Counted from the first letter of the stretch, positions 18,475-27,837 are shown. The stretch: 64,000 nucleotides of DNA from Chamaesiphon minutus PCC 6605 (GCF_000317145.1 NC_019697.1:3692385-3756384), one strand, 5' to 3'. Notes: generated by a model not told the origin, from the letters alone. Numbers and translations are program-made.

Positions 18475-19103
18475 TGATTCGGGTATTGGTTGTAGCTACT
18501 GCGGCGGTGTCTCGTGCCGGATTGTCTGGCGCACTGTCGCTCGATCCTACACTCAAAGTTGTTGGCACAGCGGCAGATCTCGATACTTTGGGGGAGGAAG
18601 TCGATCGATGGCAACCCGACATCATCTTGCTCGATCTGGGCGACTCACCTCAAACATCCGTCTGGGATGAGTTAAATCGTCTGCAAGCGGCGCGATCGCC
18701 CGAACATATCCCGATCGCGCTTTACGATTGGGAGGGAGATTTTCAGGCAGCGATACAGGCTGGCGTGCGGGGAATCTTGCCCGATACAAGTACCGAATTA
18801 GAACTCGGTGCCGCGATTGCCGCGATTGCCAGAGGGTGGCTGGTGCTGCCGCCTAGCGCGATCGAGTTATTCGAGCTGCGAGAAAAAGTCACCACCGAAC
18901 CCGTAGCAATTTTGACACCCCGTGAGATTGAGGTCTTAGTTCAGATTGGGTTGGGGTTGGGAAATAAAGCGATCGCTCAAAATTTACATATTTCCGACCA
19001 TACGGTGAAATTTCACATTTCATCTATTTTTCAGAAGTTAAATGTTTCTACCCGTACCGAAGCTGTGACTGCGGGAATCCGGATGGGTTTAGTTTTGCTA
19101 TAA
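18474..19103 (+). CDS. NarL/FixJ-type regulator with degenerate receiver
   Basis: A 209-residue DNA-binding regulator. The C-terminal LuxR-type helix-turn-helix is intact (LTPREIEVLVQIGLGLGNKA...SDHTVKFHISSIFQKL, ~143-200). The N-terminal receiver keeps the Asp of ILLDLGD. It lacks the acidic pair after strand 1 (VVATAAVS instead of VDDH) and the conserved Lys (GILPDTS instead of the usual LLK), so normal phosphorylation control is doubtful. It overlaps the protease gene by one base and is most likely co-expressed with the pseudoprotease/protease pair. Target promoters are unknown. Confidence 0.85.
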   Translation: MIRVLVVATAAVSRAGLSGALSLDPTLKVVGTAADLDTLGEEVDRWQPDIILLDLGDSPQTSVWDELNRLQAARSPEHIPIALYDWEGDFQAAIQAGVRGILPDTSTELELGAAIAAIARGWLVLPPSAIELFELREKVTTEPVAILTPREIEVLVQIGLGLGNKAIAQNLHISDHTVKFHISSIFQKLNVSTRTEAVTAGIRMGLVLL

Positions 19104-19121
19104 CTGACATCTAACCTGAAT

Positions 19122-19274
19122 TTAGTAGACAAATTCCGTAAAAGGTAGTAAAACAAAAAATGCCAATATCCAAGCTGGAGAAGTCAAAGAAGTCGTTGGA
19201 TAAATAAGTAGACTGATAATTATATAAACACTGAAAAATAGAATAAATCTTTTAAGCTCGATCGCTGGTGACAT
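19122..19274 (-). CDS. Small hydrophobic protein (50 residues)
   Basis: A short open frame on the minus strand between two plus-strand genes. It starts at ATG 19274 (MSPAIELKRFILFFSVYI), stops at 19122, and is almost entirely composed of two hydrophobic segments (about 10-25 and 32-46) joined by PTTSLTSPA. The hydrophobic, ordered composition in an AT-rich gap supports a small membrane protein. No family is recognised and no strong ribosome-binding site is visible, so it may be chance. Confidence 0.4.
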   Translation of the reverse strand: MSPAIELKRFILFFSVYIIISLLIYPTTSLTSPAWILAFFVLLPFTEFVY

Positions 19275-19508
19275 GACTATATTTAAGCTCAAGCTGCAAA
19301 ATAATGGCGATAGATAGGTTGTTAGATTCCCGATCTAGCAAGGTTTTCCTAATCTAAAATCTAGAATCCGAAATAGTACAATGATTTTGCTAGATGACTG
19401 TCGATAACCAGCCAGATCGTTATCATAAGCATAGGGGACTAATTGTAGCCTTCAGCCTCCCCAGAATTGAGATAACTATTTACGCCGCTAGATCGCTGGG
19501 AGCAATCC

Positions 19509-20066
19509 ATGTATTCATTCGATCGAGATCGCTGGACACAAAAATCCCGTACCATCTTTCTGCGACAGCCGATCGATGACAAAGCTGCAAATGAGTCGAT
19601 CGCCCAATTGATTTGTTTAGATCTAGAAGATCCAGAGACACCGATTCAACTGTACATTAATACCGAATCGGTATCAGTACAGCCCCTAAAAACAAGCGTG
19701 GCAGCAGGATTGGCAATTTATGACACCATGCGAAGCTTGCGATCGGAAATACATACAATTTGTACCGGAACTGCCGACTCGATCGGTTCTTTGCTTCTAG
19801 CGATCGGTAGTCCCGGCAATCGCTTGGCACAGTCGCACGCGCGCATTCGCTTGGCGCAGGCTGACGAGGTGACATTAACCAAAGGTACGGCTCAAGAAAT
19901 CGAATCTGCTGCTAGATCGGTATTCAGACAAAGGCAAGTTTTGTATGAATTGTACGCCCAAGCCACGGGACAATCGATCGAAAGAATCGCCGCAGACACT
20001 GCCAAGCGGGAATACCTGTCTGCCACAGAAGCCCAAGCCTACGGACTGATCGATCGCATCCGCTAA
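19509..20066 (+). CDS. ClpP/ClpR-like protein lacking the catalytic His
   Basis: A 185-residue ClpP-fold protein. The handle and GQAxS region is recognisable (TICTGTADSIGSLLLAIGS), with the nucleophile Ser apparently kept and Asp in AADTAKRE. The catalytic-His strand of ClpP (MIHQP) reads RLAQA, so the His is Ala. Cyanobacteria encode ClpR, an inactive subunit assembling with ClpP3; this is probably ClpR-like or a further divergent paralogue. It is not next to a clpP gene here. It ends 4 bp inside the convergent tldD gene. ATG start at 19509. Confidence 0.8.
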   Translation: MYSFDRDRWTQKSRTIFLRQPIDDKAANESIAQLICLDLEDPETPIQLYINTESVSVQPLKTSVAAGLAIYDTMRSLRSEIHTICTGTADSIGSLLLAIGSPGNRLAQSHARIRLAQADEVTLTKGTAQEIESAARSVFRQRQVLYELYAQATGQSIERIAADTAKREYLSATEAQAYGLIDRIR

Positions 20067-21478
20067 TCCTCGTCTTCTAAATCCTCCATATCGCCGCCGA
20101 CAACCACGTCGCGAATCCGCAAACTCGGCCCACCAACGCCAACCGCCAAGCCACCTTGCCCAGCTTTACCGCAGCCGCCTGACTCATCCCAATAAAAATC
20201 GTCGCCGATCCCTTCGATGTCAGCTAGGGTTTTGAACACATTTCCCGACAGCGTGACATCCCGAACTGGCTCGGCAATTTCGCCATTGCGAATCATCCAC
20301 GCCTCACCCGCACCAAAGGTAAACATCTCACCATTAGTCATCCCGCCCAACCAGTTGCGTGCGTAGACGCCTTCTTTGATACCCGCAAACAAATCGGCTA
20401 CAGGCGTATGTCCGCGATCGATCCACGTATTCGTCATCCGCACGATCGGGGGATAATGATAATTTAAGCAGCGCGCATTGCCAGTGGCGGCTTCGTCCAA
20501 TCGTCCCGCCGTCTCCCGCGAGTGCAATCGCCCTACCAGCTTGCCATCTTTAATCAATTGCGTCGTCGTTGCTGGCGTCCCCTCATCATCATACAAGTAG
20601 CTGCCCCGATGTCCTTCTGGTGCAGCTCCATCGAAGATTTGTAAATCCTGACAACCGAACCGCCGTCCCATCGTCATGGTTTCCAGCAGATCGGGATTCT
20701 CATAAATCGAATCAGCTTCAGAAAGGTGCCCAAATGCCTCGTGAACGAACAATCCAGTTAAAATGGGGTCGATCACCACAGTATAAGCATTGCCCTTGAC
20801 AGGCGGCAGCGAGAGGGCAGCTACAGCCCGTTGCGCGGCACTTTCTACCTGGCGATCGAGTCCGATCGTGTCTTCATAAGCTTTGCGCGAACCGAGGGTT
20901 TCGCGTCCGGTTTGGACGGTATCTCCATCTCTGGCTGTCGCAGCAAAGCGGATTTCCATATCTATCCACGACTGCTCGATCAGGGTGCCTTCGGATGTGG
21001 CTAACACGATATGTTGCGCACTATCGCCATAACTGACGGAAGTCGTCGCAATCCGCCGATCTGTAGTCTGGAGAATGCGATTGTAATGCTCGCACATCGC
21101 CTTTTTACGCGCGATCGAAATCTCGCGTGGATCGGTACCAGTCAAGGGCAAACTACAGGTAGTTTGAATGATTTCGATCGGTGCCAAGATTGTTGTATCT
21201 TCGCCAATAATGCGCGCAGCGGCGATCGCTTCTTCAATTCTTTCGGCGAGCGTCTCTAGCCGATTGAAGCTGGCAAATCCCCAGCCACCTTTATAACAGG
21301 CGCGAACTTGTCCGCCAATGGCAAGATCTTCGCTCAGGGTTTCGACTTTATCGCCTCGGATCAGGATATCTGTTCCTTCCGATTCTTCTAGTCTGATCGC
21401 CAAATAATCTACGCGATCGCGGTAACGTTTAATTAAATCTGTCAGGCGGTTTTTGCTATCAACAACGATCGAAGGCAT
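20063..21478 (-). CDS. tldD: TldD-type metalloprotease
   Basis: A 471-residue protein of the TldD/PmbA (modulator of DNA gyrase) family, which degrades peptides and processes modified peptides. TldD usually pairs with a PmbA/TldE partner, not seen in this window. The zinc site HEAFGHLSEAD (HExxxH) is present near residue 245, and the C-terminal GCGKAGQ Cys region is intact. The acidic tail (GGDMEDLEDED) is unusual but plausible. ATG start at 21478. Its 3' end overlaps the convergent ClpR-like gene by 4 bp. Confidence 0.93.
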   Translation of the reverse strand: MPSIVVDSKNRLTDLIKRYRDRVDYLAIRLEESEGTDILIRGDKVETLSEDLAIGGQVRACYKGGWGFASFNRLETLAERIEEAIAAARIIGEDTTILAPIEIIQTTCSLPLTGTDPREISIARKKAMCEHYNRILQTTDRRIATTSVSYGDSAQHIVLATSEGTLIEQSWIDMEIRFAATARDGDTVQTGRETLGSRKAYEDTIGLDRQVESAAQRAVAALSLPPVKGNAYTVVIDPILTGLFVHEAFGHLSEADSIYENPDLLETMTMGRRFGCQDLQIFDGAAPEGHRGSYLYDDEGTPATTTQLIKDGKLVGRLHSRETAGRLDEAATGNARCLNYHYPPIVRMTNTWIDRGHTPVADLFAGIKEGVYARNWLGGMTNGEMFTFGAGEAWMIRNGEIAEPVRDVTLSGNVFKTLADIEGIGDDFYWDESGGCGKAGQGGLAVGVGGPSLRIRDVVVGGDMEDLEDED

Positions 21479-21483
21479 AGGTG

Positions 21484-21670
21484 AGGGAAGGGGATAGGGG
21501 TTAGGGGCTAGGGATTAGGGTTTAGGTTTTAGGCTTACATCTTGCATCAGTTTAGGTATGCTATTGCTTAGTGTAGACCCAGGGTACCCACAAGGGGCAC
21601 CCCTACAAGTTATCTGTAGTTTCAGATTAATCGTAGGGTGGGCACTGCCCACCACATAGGTTTCAGGTAA
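21484..21670. repeat. Mosaic of dispersed repeats upstream of tldD
   Basis: TTAGGG-type heptamer variants run from 21494-21535. A fragment of the nested element follows (CATCTTGCATCAGTTTAGG, GGGTACCCACAAGGGGCACC at 21582-21601). Next is the palindrome GTGGGCACTGCCCAC (21638-21652). All have relatives elsewhere in the window. No gene was seen in this gap. Confidence 0.7.
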
Positions 21671-21772
21671 TTTCTGTCTAATAAATCTAATAAATCATTT
21701 GCGTCCAGCTACGTTAATGAGGCTTTTACAATAAGATAACTACCTAACCCGAAACTTGACAGCCGAAGACCG

Positions 21773-22261
21773 ATGAATTATTACACAGCGATTTCAAATT
21801 ACAATCAGTGGATGAACCAGAAGTTGTACGCTGTCTGCGCCGATATTACCGAGGTCGATCGCAAGTCAGATCGCGGGGCTTTTTTTAAGTCGATCCACGG
21901 TACTCTCAATCATATCGCGATCGCCGACCTGATTTGGTTGGGGAGATTTACCCAACAACCATTTGCTGCCAAACTCGACGCAGAACTCTATAGCGATTTT
22001 AGCGAGTTACGGGCACAACGGGAACGACTCGATCGAAGGATTATCGAATGGGCAAATAATTTAACTCCAGACTGGCTGAATGCGGATTTAACCTATACCA
22101 ACAGTTCCGGCTTCACGCGCACGCTCCCACACTGGCTGCTGGTTACCCACATGTTCAACCATCAAACCCACCATCGCGGCCAATTAACCACTCTCCTCAA
22201 CCAGATGGGTTACGATGCTGGCGTGACAGATTTACCTGCAATGCCTGAGTTTCAGGTTTAG
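21773..22261 (+). CDS. DinB family protein
   Basis: A 162-residue four-helix-bundle protein of the DinB/YfiT superfamily, predicted to bind a divalent metal through three His. One His lies in TLNHIAIADLIWLGRF (~47); the other two are in NHQTHHRGQ (~129-133). These spacings are the family hallmark. Members include thiol-dependent transferases (mycothiol- or bacillithiol-type), but most, including this one, have no assigned reaction. ATG start at 21773. It is a single gene with a palindromic repeat downstream. Confidence 0.9.
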   Translation: MNYYTAISNYNQWMNQKLYAVCADITEVDRKSDRGAFFKSIHGTLNHIAIADLIWLGRFTQQPFAAKLDAELYSDFSELRAQRERLDRRIIEWANNLTPDWLNADLTYTNSSGFTRTLPHWLLVTHMFNHQTHHRGQLTTLLNQMGYDAGVTDLPAMPEFQV

Positions 22262-22303
22262 AGTATGTTTGGAAAGGATCGGGTAGCACTCGTGCACCCT
22301 AGA

Positions 22304-22378
22304 AAATCCCCCCTAACCCCCTTTTTAAGGGGGGAACAGGATTAAAGTCCCCCTTTTTAAAGGGGATTTAGGGGGATT
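22304..22378. repeat. MITE-like palindromic element
   Basis: About 75 bp with inverted ends (AATCCCCCCTAA near 22305, TTAGGGGGATT ending at 22378) and two internal palindromes around CCCTTTTTAAGGGG-type cores. This resembles non-autonomous dispersed repeats common in cyanobacteria. Non-coding. Confidence 0.7.
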
Positions 22379-22428
22379 GACCCACTACAAACGGAGCAAT
22401 TGGACTCATCCAAACATCCTCTTAGAAC

Positions 22429-23112
22429 ATGGATATTCGCCTGCGGGAAATTGAAGAACGCGGATTTACGACGATCGATTCATATCTCGATCCACACTCG
22501 ATCGACTTACTCATTGCTGATATTACCGCTCTCGATCTTACATCAGGTCGGGCAGGAATTAGAAACCTGTTGGAATTACTCCCCAGTGTCAACAAATTGG
22601 CACACAGCCAGGAGATTCGATCGCTAGTAGAGCCAATTTTGGGCGATACCACACGGGTTGTCAGGGGGATATTTTTTGACAAACAGCCGAATGCTAACTG
22701 GAAAGTACCATGGCATCAAGATCTGAGCATTGCTGTCAAACAACATCTCGATCTACCAGATTATCACCCCCGATCGATTAAAGAAGGCATTCCCCACGTT
22801 CAGCCGCCAACAGCTATTTTAGAACGAATGCTAACGGTACGGATTCACCTAGATCGCACGGATGAGTGGAATGGAGCGTTAAAAGTCATCCCTGGCTCTC
22901 ACCGTCATGGCAAATTGACTACCCCACAAATCAACGAATGGAAGCAACTCAATCGGGCGATTTCTTGCAATTGCCAAGCTGGGGGAATATTCCTAATGCG
23001 TCCATTATTATTACATTCATCCTCGATCGCCATCTTACCAAGTCATCGTCGGATCGTCCATCTTGAATACGCCGATCGTCAATTAGATAACGGACTAGAG
23101 TGGTATTACTAG
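22429..23112 (+). CDS. Phytanoyl-CoA dioxygenase family protein
   Basis: A 227-residue Fe(II)/2-oxoglutarate-dependent oxygenase with a double-stranded beta-helix. Iron ligands are visible: His and Asp in VPWHQDLS (~95-98) and the distal His in LLLHSSS (~185). The 2-oxoglutarate-binding Arg is in HRRIVHLEYA. The substrate-recognition core VIPGSHRHGKL is typical. The family hydroxylates varied small molecules; no substrate is assigned. ATG start at 22429. No biosynthetic genes are adjacent. Confidence 0.88.
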   Translation: MDIRLREIEERGFTTIDSYLDPHSIDLLIADITALDLTSGRAGIRNLLELLPSVNKLAHSQEIRSLVEPILGDTTRVVRGIFFDKQPNANWKVPWHQDLSIAVKQHLDLPDYHPRSIKEGIPHVQPPTAILERMLTVRIHLDRTDEWNGALKVIPGSHRHGKLTTPQINEWKQLNRAISCNCQAGGIFLMRPLLLHSSSIAILPSHRRIVHLEYADRQLDNGLEWYY

Positions 23113-23160
23113 GATCGATCGAGTTCCAAAAATCCGGTATTTATAGCAGAAGTAAGAAAA

Positions 23161-23220
23161 CTAAATCTGCTTTTGGGCATACTCAATTATATCCCCTATC
23201 GCCGCTACATTCAGGATCGT
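23161..23220 (-). pseudogene. Possible acyl-carrier-like gene fragment
   Basis: Between in-frame stops on the minus strand the 19 codons read TILNVAAIGDIIEYAQKQI. This resembles the last helix of an acyl carrier protein (I-x-x-V-x-x-I-x-D-Y-I). It has no start codon and is too short to be functional. The resemblance could be chance. Confidence 0.2.
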
Positions 23221-23318
23221 TATAATATTTACAAGTTAATAACAAAAACAGGAGCTTACAAATCGAATAGAATTAATTAGTTACAGTGCTTATAAAATAA
23301 ATAAACTTAATCTTAAAT

Positions 23319-24137
23319 ATGCATCACATATCAGATCGGTCAATAGATGATTATATCAGTCAAATTACGAAATTTAGCCAAAGCCAGAGGATTCCGACGC
23401 CCCAAGAACTGGACAGAATTGTTAGCGAATTGGGTATTACCGAAGAGCAGATGGCAGAAATTCAGAGAGTCTCTCAGGAACATCTGACTAGAGCTGATAC
23501 TTATATGAAGCTGCGCCAATGGGACTATGCGATTGAAGAGCTAGAAAAAGGCATACCTTTAAATCCATTTAGTTTAGACACGATCTCATGTCTAGGCGAA
23601 GCGTATTTAGGTCGGTGGTGCTTAAAGCATAAACGAGCAGATGGAGTAAATCTGCAAACAGCAGCCCGAAAATGCTTACAGATTCAACCAGACTCACCGA
23701 TTGCTATGAGCCTGCTGTCAAGATTTTATCGTTACTCTAAATGGCGTAGAAGTAGTCAGCTTATATTTGGTGCTATCTCGCTAGGTTTGATTGGAGGTGT
23801 TGTACTGGCAGCGACTCAAGATTCTTTAAGATCTCTAATAGTATCTCATACTCCAATCGGTACATTAATTGGCTATAAGGATAATATTGATACTGAGCGA
23901 GAAAGACTCTTGAGTACAGACAACAGGCAGGCTGAACTCAATCGACAAATTGAATCTTTTAAAACCCAACAGACTGCAATGCAAGCAGAAATTGAATCCC
24001 TTAAAACGAAGCAATCCTCGCTCCAAGCGGAAATCGAATCTCTTAAAACCGAGCACTCCGATCCAACATCTAATGAATCGGATAACCAAGCAACTCCCGA
24101 TAATTTACCCTCTCCTGAAGCAAAACAACTACAGTAG
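23319..24137 (+). CDS. Membrane protein with TPR-like N-terminus and periplasmic-type coiled coil
   Basis: A 272-residue protein. Residues ~45-135 are helical with TPR-like spacing (ADTYMKLRQWDYAIEELEKG, TISCLGEAYLGRW). One transmembrane helix follows (~147-166, LIFGAISLGLIGGVVLAA). Then come three tandem 14-residue coiled-coil repeats of the form xQAEIESLKTxQSS (~205-245) and a Pro/Asn/Ser-rich tail. The repeat DNA is nearly identical, so copy number could vary. No enzyme motif; function unknown. ATG start at 23319. Confidence 0.75.
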   Translation: MHHISDRSIDDYISQITKFSQSQRIPTPQELDRIVSELGITEEQMAEIQRVSQEHLTRADTYMKLRQWDYAIEELEKGIPLNPFSLDTISCLGEAYLGRWCLKHKRADGVNLQTAARKCLQIQPDSPIAMSLLSRFYRYSKWRRSSQLIFGAISLGLIGGVVLAATQDSLRSLIVSHTPIGTLIGYKDNIDTERERLLSTDNRQAELNRQIESFKTQQTAMQAEIESLKTKQSSLQAEIESLKTEHSDPTSNESDNQATPDNLPSPEAKQLQ

Positions 24138-24219
24138 TAGCAATAGTAGGGCACTGCCAGCCCTTTCAATACGAATACTATACCAGCAGATATGACTAGT
24201 GCTGAAGATGCGATCGTGT

Positions 24220-24270
24220 GGGTAAATCATGGCATACATCCTTCAAAATTCTCTATTCAAACTTGATTTA
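24220..24270 (+). repeat. Left 51-bp direct repeat flanking the toxin-antitoxin module
   Basis: Beginning GGGTAAATCATGGCAT and ending CTTGATTTA, this segment aligns without gaps to 24971-25021 at 40 of 51 positions, by my own count. Together the two repeats bracket the Phd/RelE module. Confidence 0.7.
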
Positions 24271-24303
24271 GCGATCGAATTTGACATCGATCCGATCGCC
24301 ATG

Positions 24304-24330
24304 GCATCATATAATCATGATATATGATGC
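24304..24330. promoter_or_regulatory. Palindromic operator candidate overlapping the toxin-antitoxin promoter
   Basis: A 27-bp near-perfect palindrome: 10-base arms GCATCATATA and TATATGATGC around ATCATGA. It contains a consensus -10 box TATAAT (24310-24315). A TTGACA lies at 24281-24286, though at 23 bp the spacing is long. Phd/YefM-type antitoxins repress their own promoter by binding such palindromes, so this is the likely autoregulatory site. The site placement is seen in the sequence; binding is inferred. Confidence 0.6.
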
Positions 24331-24337
24331 AAATTTT

Positions 24338-24631
24338 ATGCTCAACATCAGTCGAGACATCAACTCTCTTTCTAATTTCAAGCGTAATACTGCTAGCTTC
24401 ATCGATCGACTAAAAGACACAAAGTCACCACTAGTCCTCACTATTAATGGCGTATCCGAGCTAGTCGTCCAAAGTGCTGAAGGTTATCAGCAGCTACTCG
24501 ATCGTATTGAGTATCTCGAAACAACGGCTGGAATTAGAAAAGGACTAGACGAGCTAGTCGAAGGACAATCGGTTGCAGCCATCCCAGCTCTAGAGGAACT
24601 GAGGAGCAAGCTCCAACAGCCTAAATCATGA
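24338..24631 (+). CDS. Phd/YefM-type antitoxin
   Basis: Antitoxin of a type II module. From ATG 24338 it has 97 residues (MLNISRDINSLSNFKRNT...), with the Phd/YefM fold pattern: an N-terminal DNA-binding half containing LVLTINGVSELVVQSAEGYQ and a helical C-terminal half that should wrap the toxin. Earlier in-frame starts (24317, 24281) fall inside the operator/promoter, so 24338 is preferred. Its stop overlaps the toxin start by four bases (ATGA), the usual coupling. It probably represses the operon with and without the toxin. Confidence 0.88.
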   Translation: MLNISRDINSLSNFKRNTASFIDRLKDTKSPLVLTINGVSELVVQSAEGYQQLLDRIEYLETTAGIRKGLDELVEGQSVAAIPALEELRSKLQQPKS

Positions 24632-24942
24632 ACTACACTGTCGAAATTTTGCCGCAAGCACTCGATAATATTGAAGCTGCTTATCGTTGGATGGCGGATA
24701 ATTTCAGTCCAGAACGTGCCGAGCAGTGGTATGACGAATTAATGGTAGCCGTTCGATCTTTGGAGAAGTTTCCTAATCGTGCGCCTCAAGCTCCAGAAGC
24801 GGCTGAGTTTGAACTAGATATTCGTCAGTTGTTTGTGGGTAAAGGTCGGCAATATCGAATTTTGTTCTTGGTTGAGAAGGGACGTGTTTCTATTTTGTAT
24901 GTTCGTCATACTAGTCAATCTTGGTTGGAGCGAGAAGAATGA
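24628..24942 (+). CDS. RelE/ParE family toxin
   Basis: A 104-residue toxin of the RelE/ParE fold: MNYTVEILPQALDNIEAAYRWMADN at the start, a central Arg-containing region, and the family-typical strand LFVGKGRQYRILFLVEKGRVSILYVRHTSQ. ParE members poison gyrase, while RelE members cut mRNA at the ribosome; which applies here cannot be told. It is translationally coupled to the antitoxin just upstream, and a direct repeat follows 28 bp after the stop. Confidence 0.9.
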   Translation: MNYTVEILPQALDNIEAAYRWMADNFSPERAEQWYDELMVAVRSLEKFPNRAPQAPEAAEFELDIRQLFVGKGRQYRILFLVEKGRVSILYVRHTSQSWLEREE

Positions 24943-24970
24943 GATCTAGACTAAATACGATTGGGCTTTT

Positions 24971-25021
24971 GGGTAAATTATGGCATTCATTTGTCTAAAT
25001 TTGCCATTCAAACCTGATTCA
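24971..25021 (+). repeat. Right 51-bp direct repeat flanking the toxin-antitoxin module
   Basis: Partner of 24220-24270 in the same orientation and of exactly the same length (40/51 identical by hand alignment). Confidence 0.7.
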
Positions 25022-25048
25022 ATCGTCTTAATATTTTACACGCAATCT

Positions 25049-25243
25049 GTAGGGGCGGGTTTATGCTATGTATTTTATATGTACAGATAACCTTAAACAA
25101 ACCCGCCCGCCTCACTAATTATTCACGCATGTTTGTTCGCCTACAAATTGCAAAAGACGATCGACAGTTGCTGGTGGGGTTGGGCGGGTTTGTTCGATCC
25201 TGATGTACGGTCGCAAGCATTTCTTGCATAAACCTGCCCCTAC
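25049..25243. repeat. GTAGGGGC-bounded dispersed repeat
   Basis: About 195 bp starting GTAGGGGCGGGTTTA and ending AAACCTGCCCCTAC, with internal GGGCGGGTTTGTT and AACCCGCCCGCC words. Same design and length as 2851-3046. No coding frame. Confidence 0.65.
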
Positions 25244-25274
25244 AGGCTAATTGCATTCATGCAGATTAATTGTA

Positions 25275-25313
25275 TGCAAAAATATCCCGACTTCTTCAAG
25301 AAGTCGGGGATAT
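25275..25313 (-). terminator. Intrinsic terminator of thiC
   Basis: Twenty bases beyond the thiC stop there is a hairpin with perfect arms (CCCGACTTCTT / AAGAAGTCGGG). On the minus strand it is followed by ATATTTTTGC, a T-run. The hairpin core is itself a repeat common in cyanobacteria. Confidence 0.7.
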
Positions 25314-25332
25314 GGCATTACTTAAAACTAAA

Positions 25333-26812
<1,480 letters not shown>

Positions 26813-26881
26813 ATAGCTGTAGATCCTAACATTTTCGATCGAGTTTGGGGTCGAGACGTTGCAAATTGTCTCGATCGATAG

Positions 26882-27559
26882 TTATTTTTGCTCTAATATT
26901 GGCAAATCTTGAATTTGAGCGGCAAACCATAGTGCTGCATTGCCATTATTGTTATTCATTCTGGCGATCGTTCGTTCTAGCAATTCAATTGGTAATCCTG
27001 AGAGCGCGACTGATTCACTACACTCTCGATACTTACCATCTACCAGTCGAAAAGCCAGAACTCTTTTTCCTTTGACATCGACTACCCAGTATTCGGGTAT
27101 TTCTAATGCTAAATAGAGTTGTTTTTTTTCATCCAAATCGCTAGCTAGGGTAGTATCAGCAACCTCTACAACTAGATCGGGCAAGCGCGACTGACTCAGA
27201 TTTATGCGGCGCGGTTCGCCCTCCACATACTGCGGCGAACCCTCACCGATATATAAAACTTCATCGGGTGATGCCCCTTGAGTTTGGGGTTTCTCGATGA
27301 CACAACCACCTAGCAAGTCAAACTTGATACCTTCTATTCTGGAAAACCAGCAATAGAACAGCATTGTAAAAAGTTTATTAAACCTTGAGTGGCTGATGCC
27401 TTCATTACCCATATCTTCGATCCACAATGCTCCGAGATGAAAAAAGACGCGCTCTAGGTGACTATTGGTGTTTTCGACATGGTAGAGGTAGTCATCCCAA
27501 GTAGCCGAGTCGAGTCGCTTGACAATTACAGGTGGTGAGGTGCTAATAATTGCAGTCAT
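26882..27559 (-). CDS. Uma2 family (DUF820) endonuclease-like protein
   Basis: A 225-residue member of the PD-(D/E)XK-fold Uma2/DUF820 family, greatly expanded in cyanobacteria and of unknown biological role. The nuclease-like core is RLPDLVVEVADTTLASDLDEKKQLYLALEIPEYWVVD (given in parts: RLPDLVVEVADTT, then DLDEKKQLYLALEIPEYWVVD trimmed), with conserved Asp, Glu and Lys. It has a C-terminal Asn run (MNNNNGN). ATG start at 27559. Usually stand-alone, as here. Confidence 0.88.
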   Translation of the reverse strand: MTAIISTSPPVIVKRLDSATWDDYLYHVENTNSHLERVFFHLGALWIEDMGNEGISHSRFNKLFTMLFYCWFSRIEGIKFDLLGGCVIEKPQTQGASPDEVLYIGEGSPQYVEGEPRRINLSQSRLPDLVVEVADTTLASDLDEKKQLYLALEIPEYWVVDVKGKRVLAFRLVDGKYRECSESVALSGLPIELLERTIARMNNNNGNAALWFAAQIQDLPILEQK

Positions 27560-27718
27560 GGGAGGTTGCCTCTCAATCTGGTGCTGTAGTTAGTTCAATC
27601 TTATCCCAAGTCTTTGAGGTGTCTGTATGCAGTAAGCGATCGATCTAGCAGCAAGAATAAAAGATTCGATCGCAAATATTCGGGGTTAGGAGTTCTCATT
27701 ATTGAGCGTACCCACAGG

Positions 27719-27825
27719 GTCGAGCGGGGTTAATATGCGCCGCTCGACACACCACGATCGATCGTACAATTCAAAAGAGTAGAAAAAATTAGGGTGGGCA
27801 CTGCCCACCGCATACGTTTCAAACG
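27719..27825. repeat. Hairpin and GTGGGCACTGCCCAC repeat between pepA and the Uma2 gene
   Basis: A hairpin GTCGAGCGG / CCGCTCGAC spans about 27720-27749. The dispersed palindrome GTGGGCACTGCCCAC (27794-27808) follows, just beyond the pepA stop. The second may serve as a transcription stop, but there is no T-run. Confidence 0.5.
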
Positions 27826-27837
27826 ATCGATCCTAAT

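Noticed and set aside
26845-27075. 76-residue plus-strand frame at the Uma2 3' end
   Set aside because: It lies antisense to the clear Uma2 gene and has no motif or conserved start.
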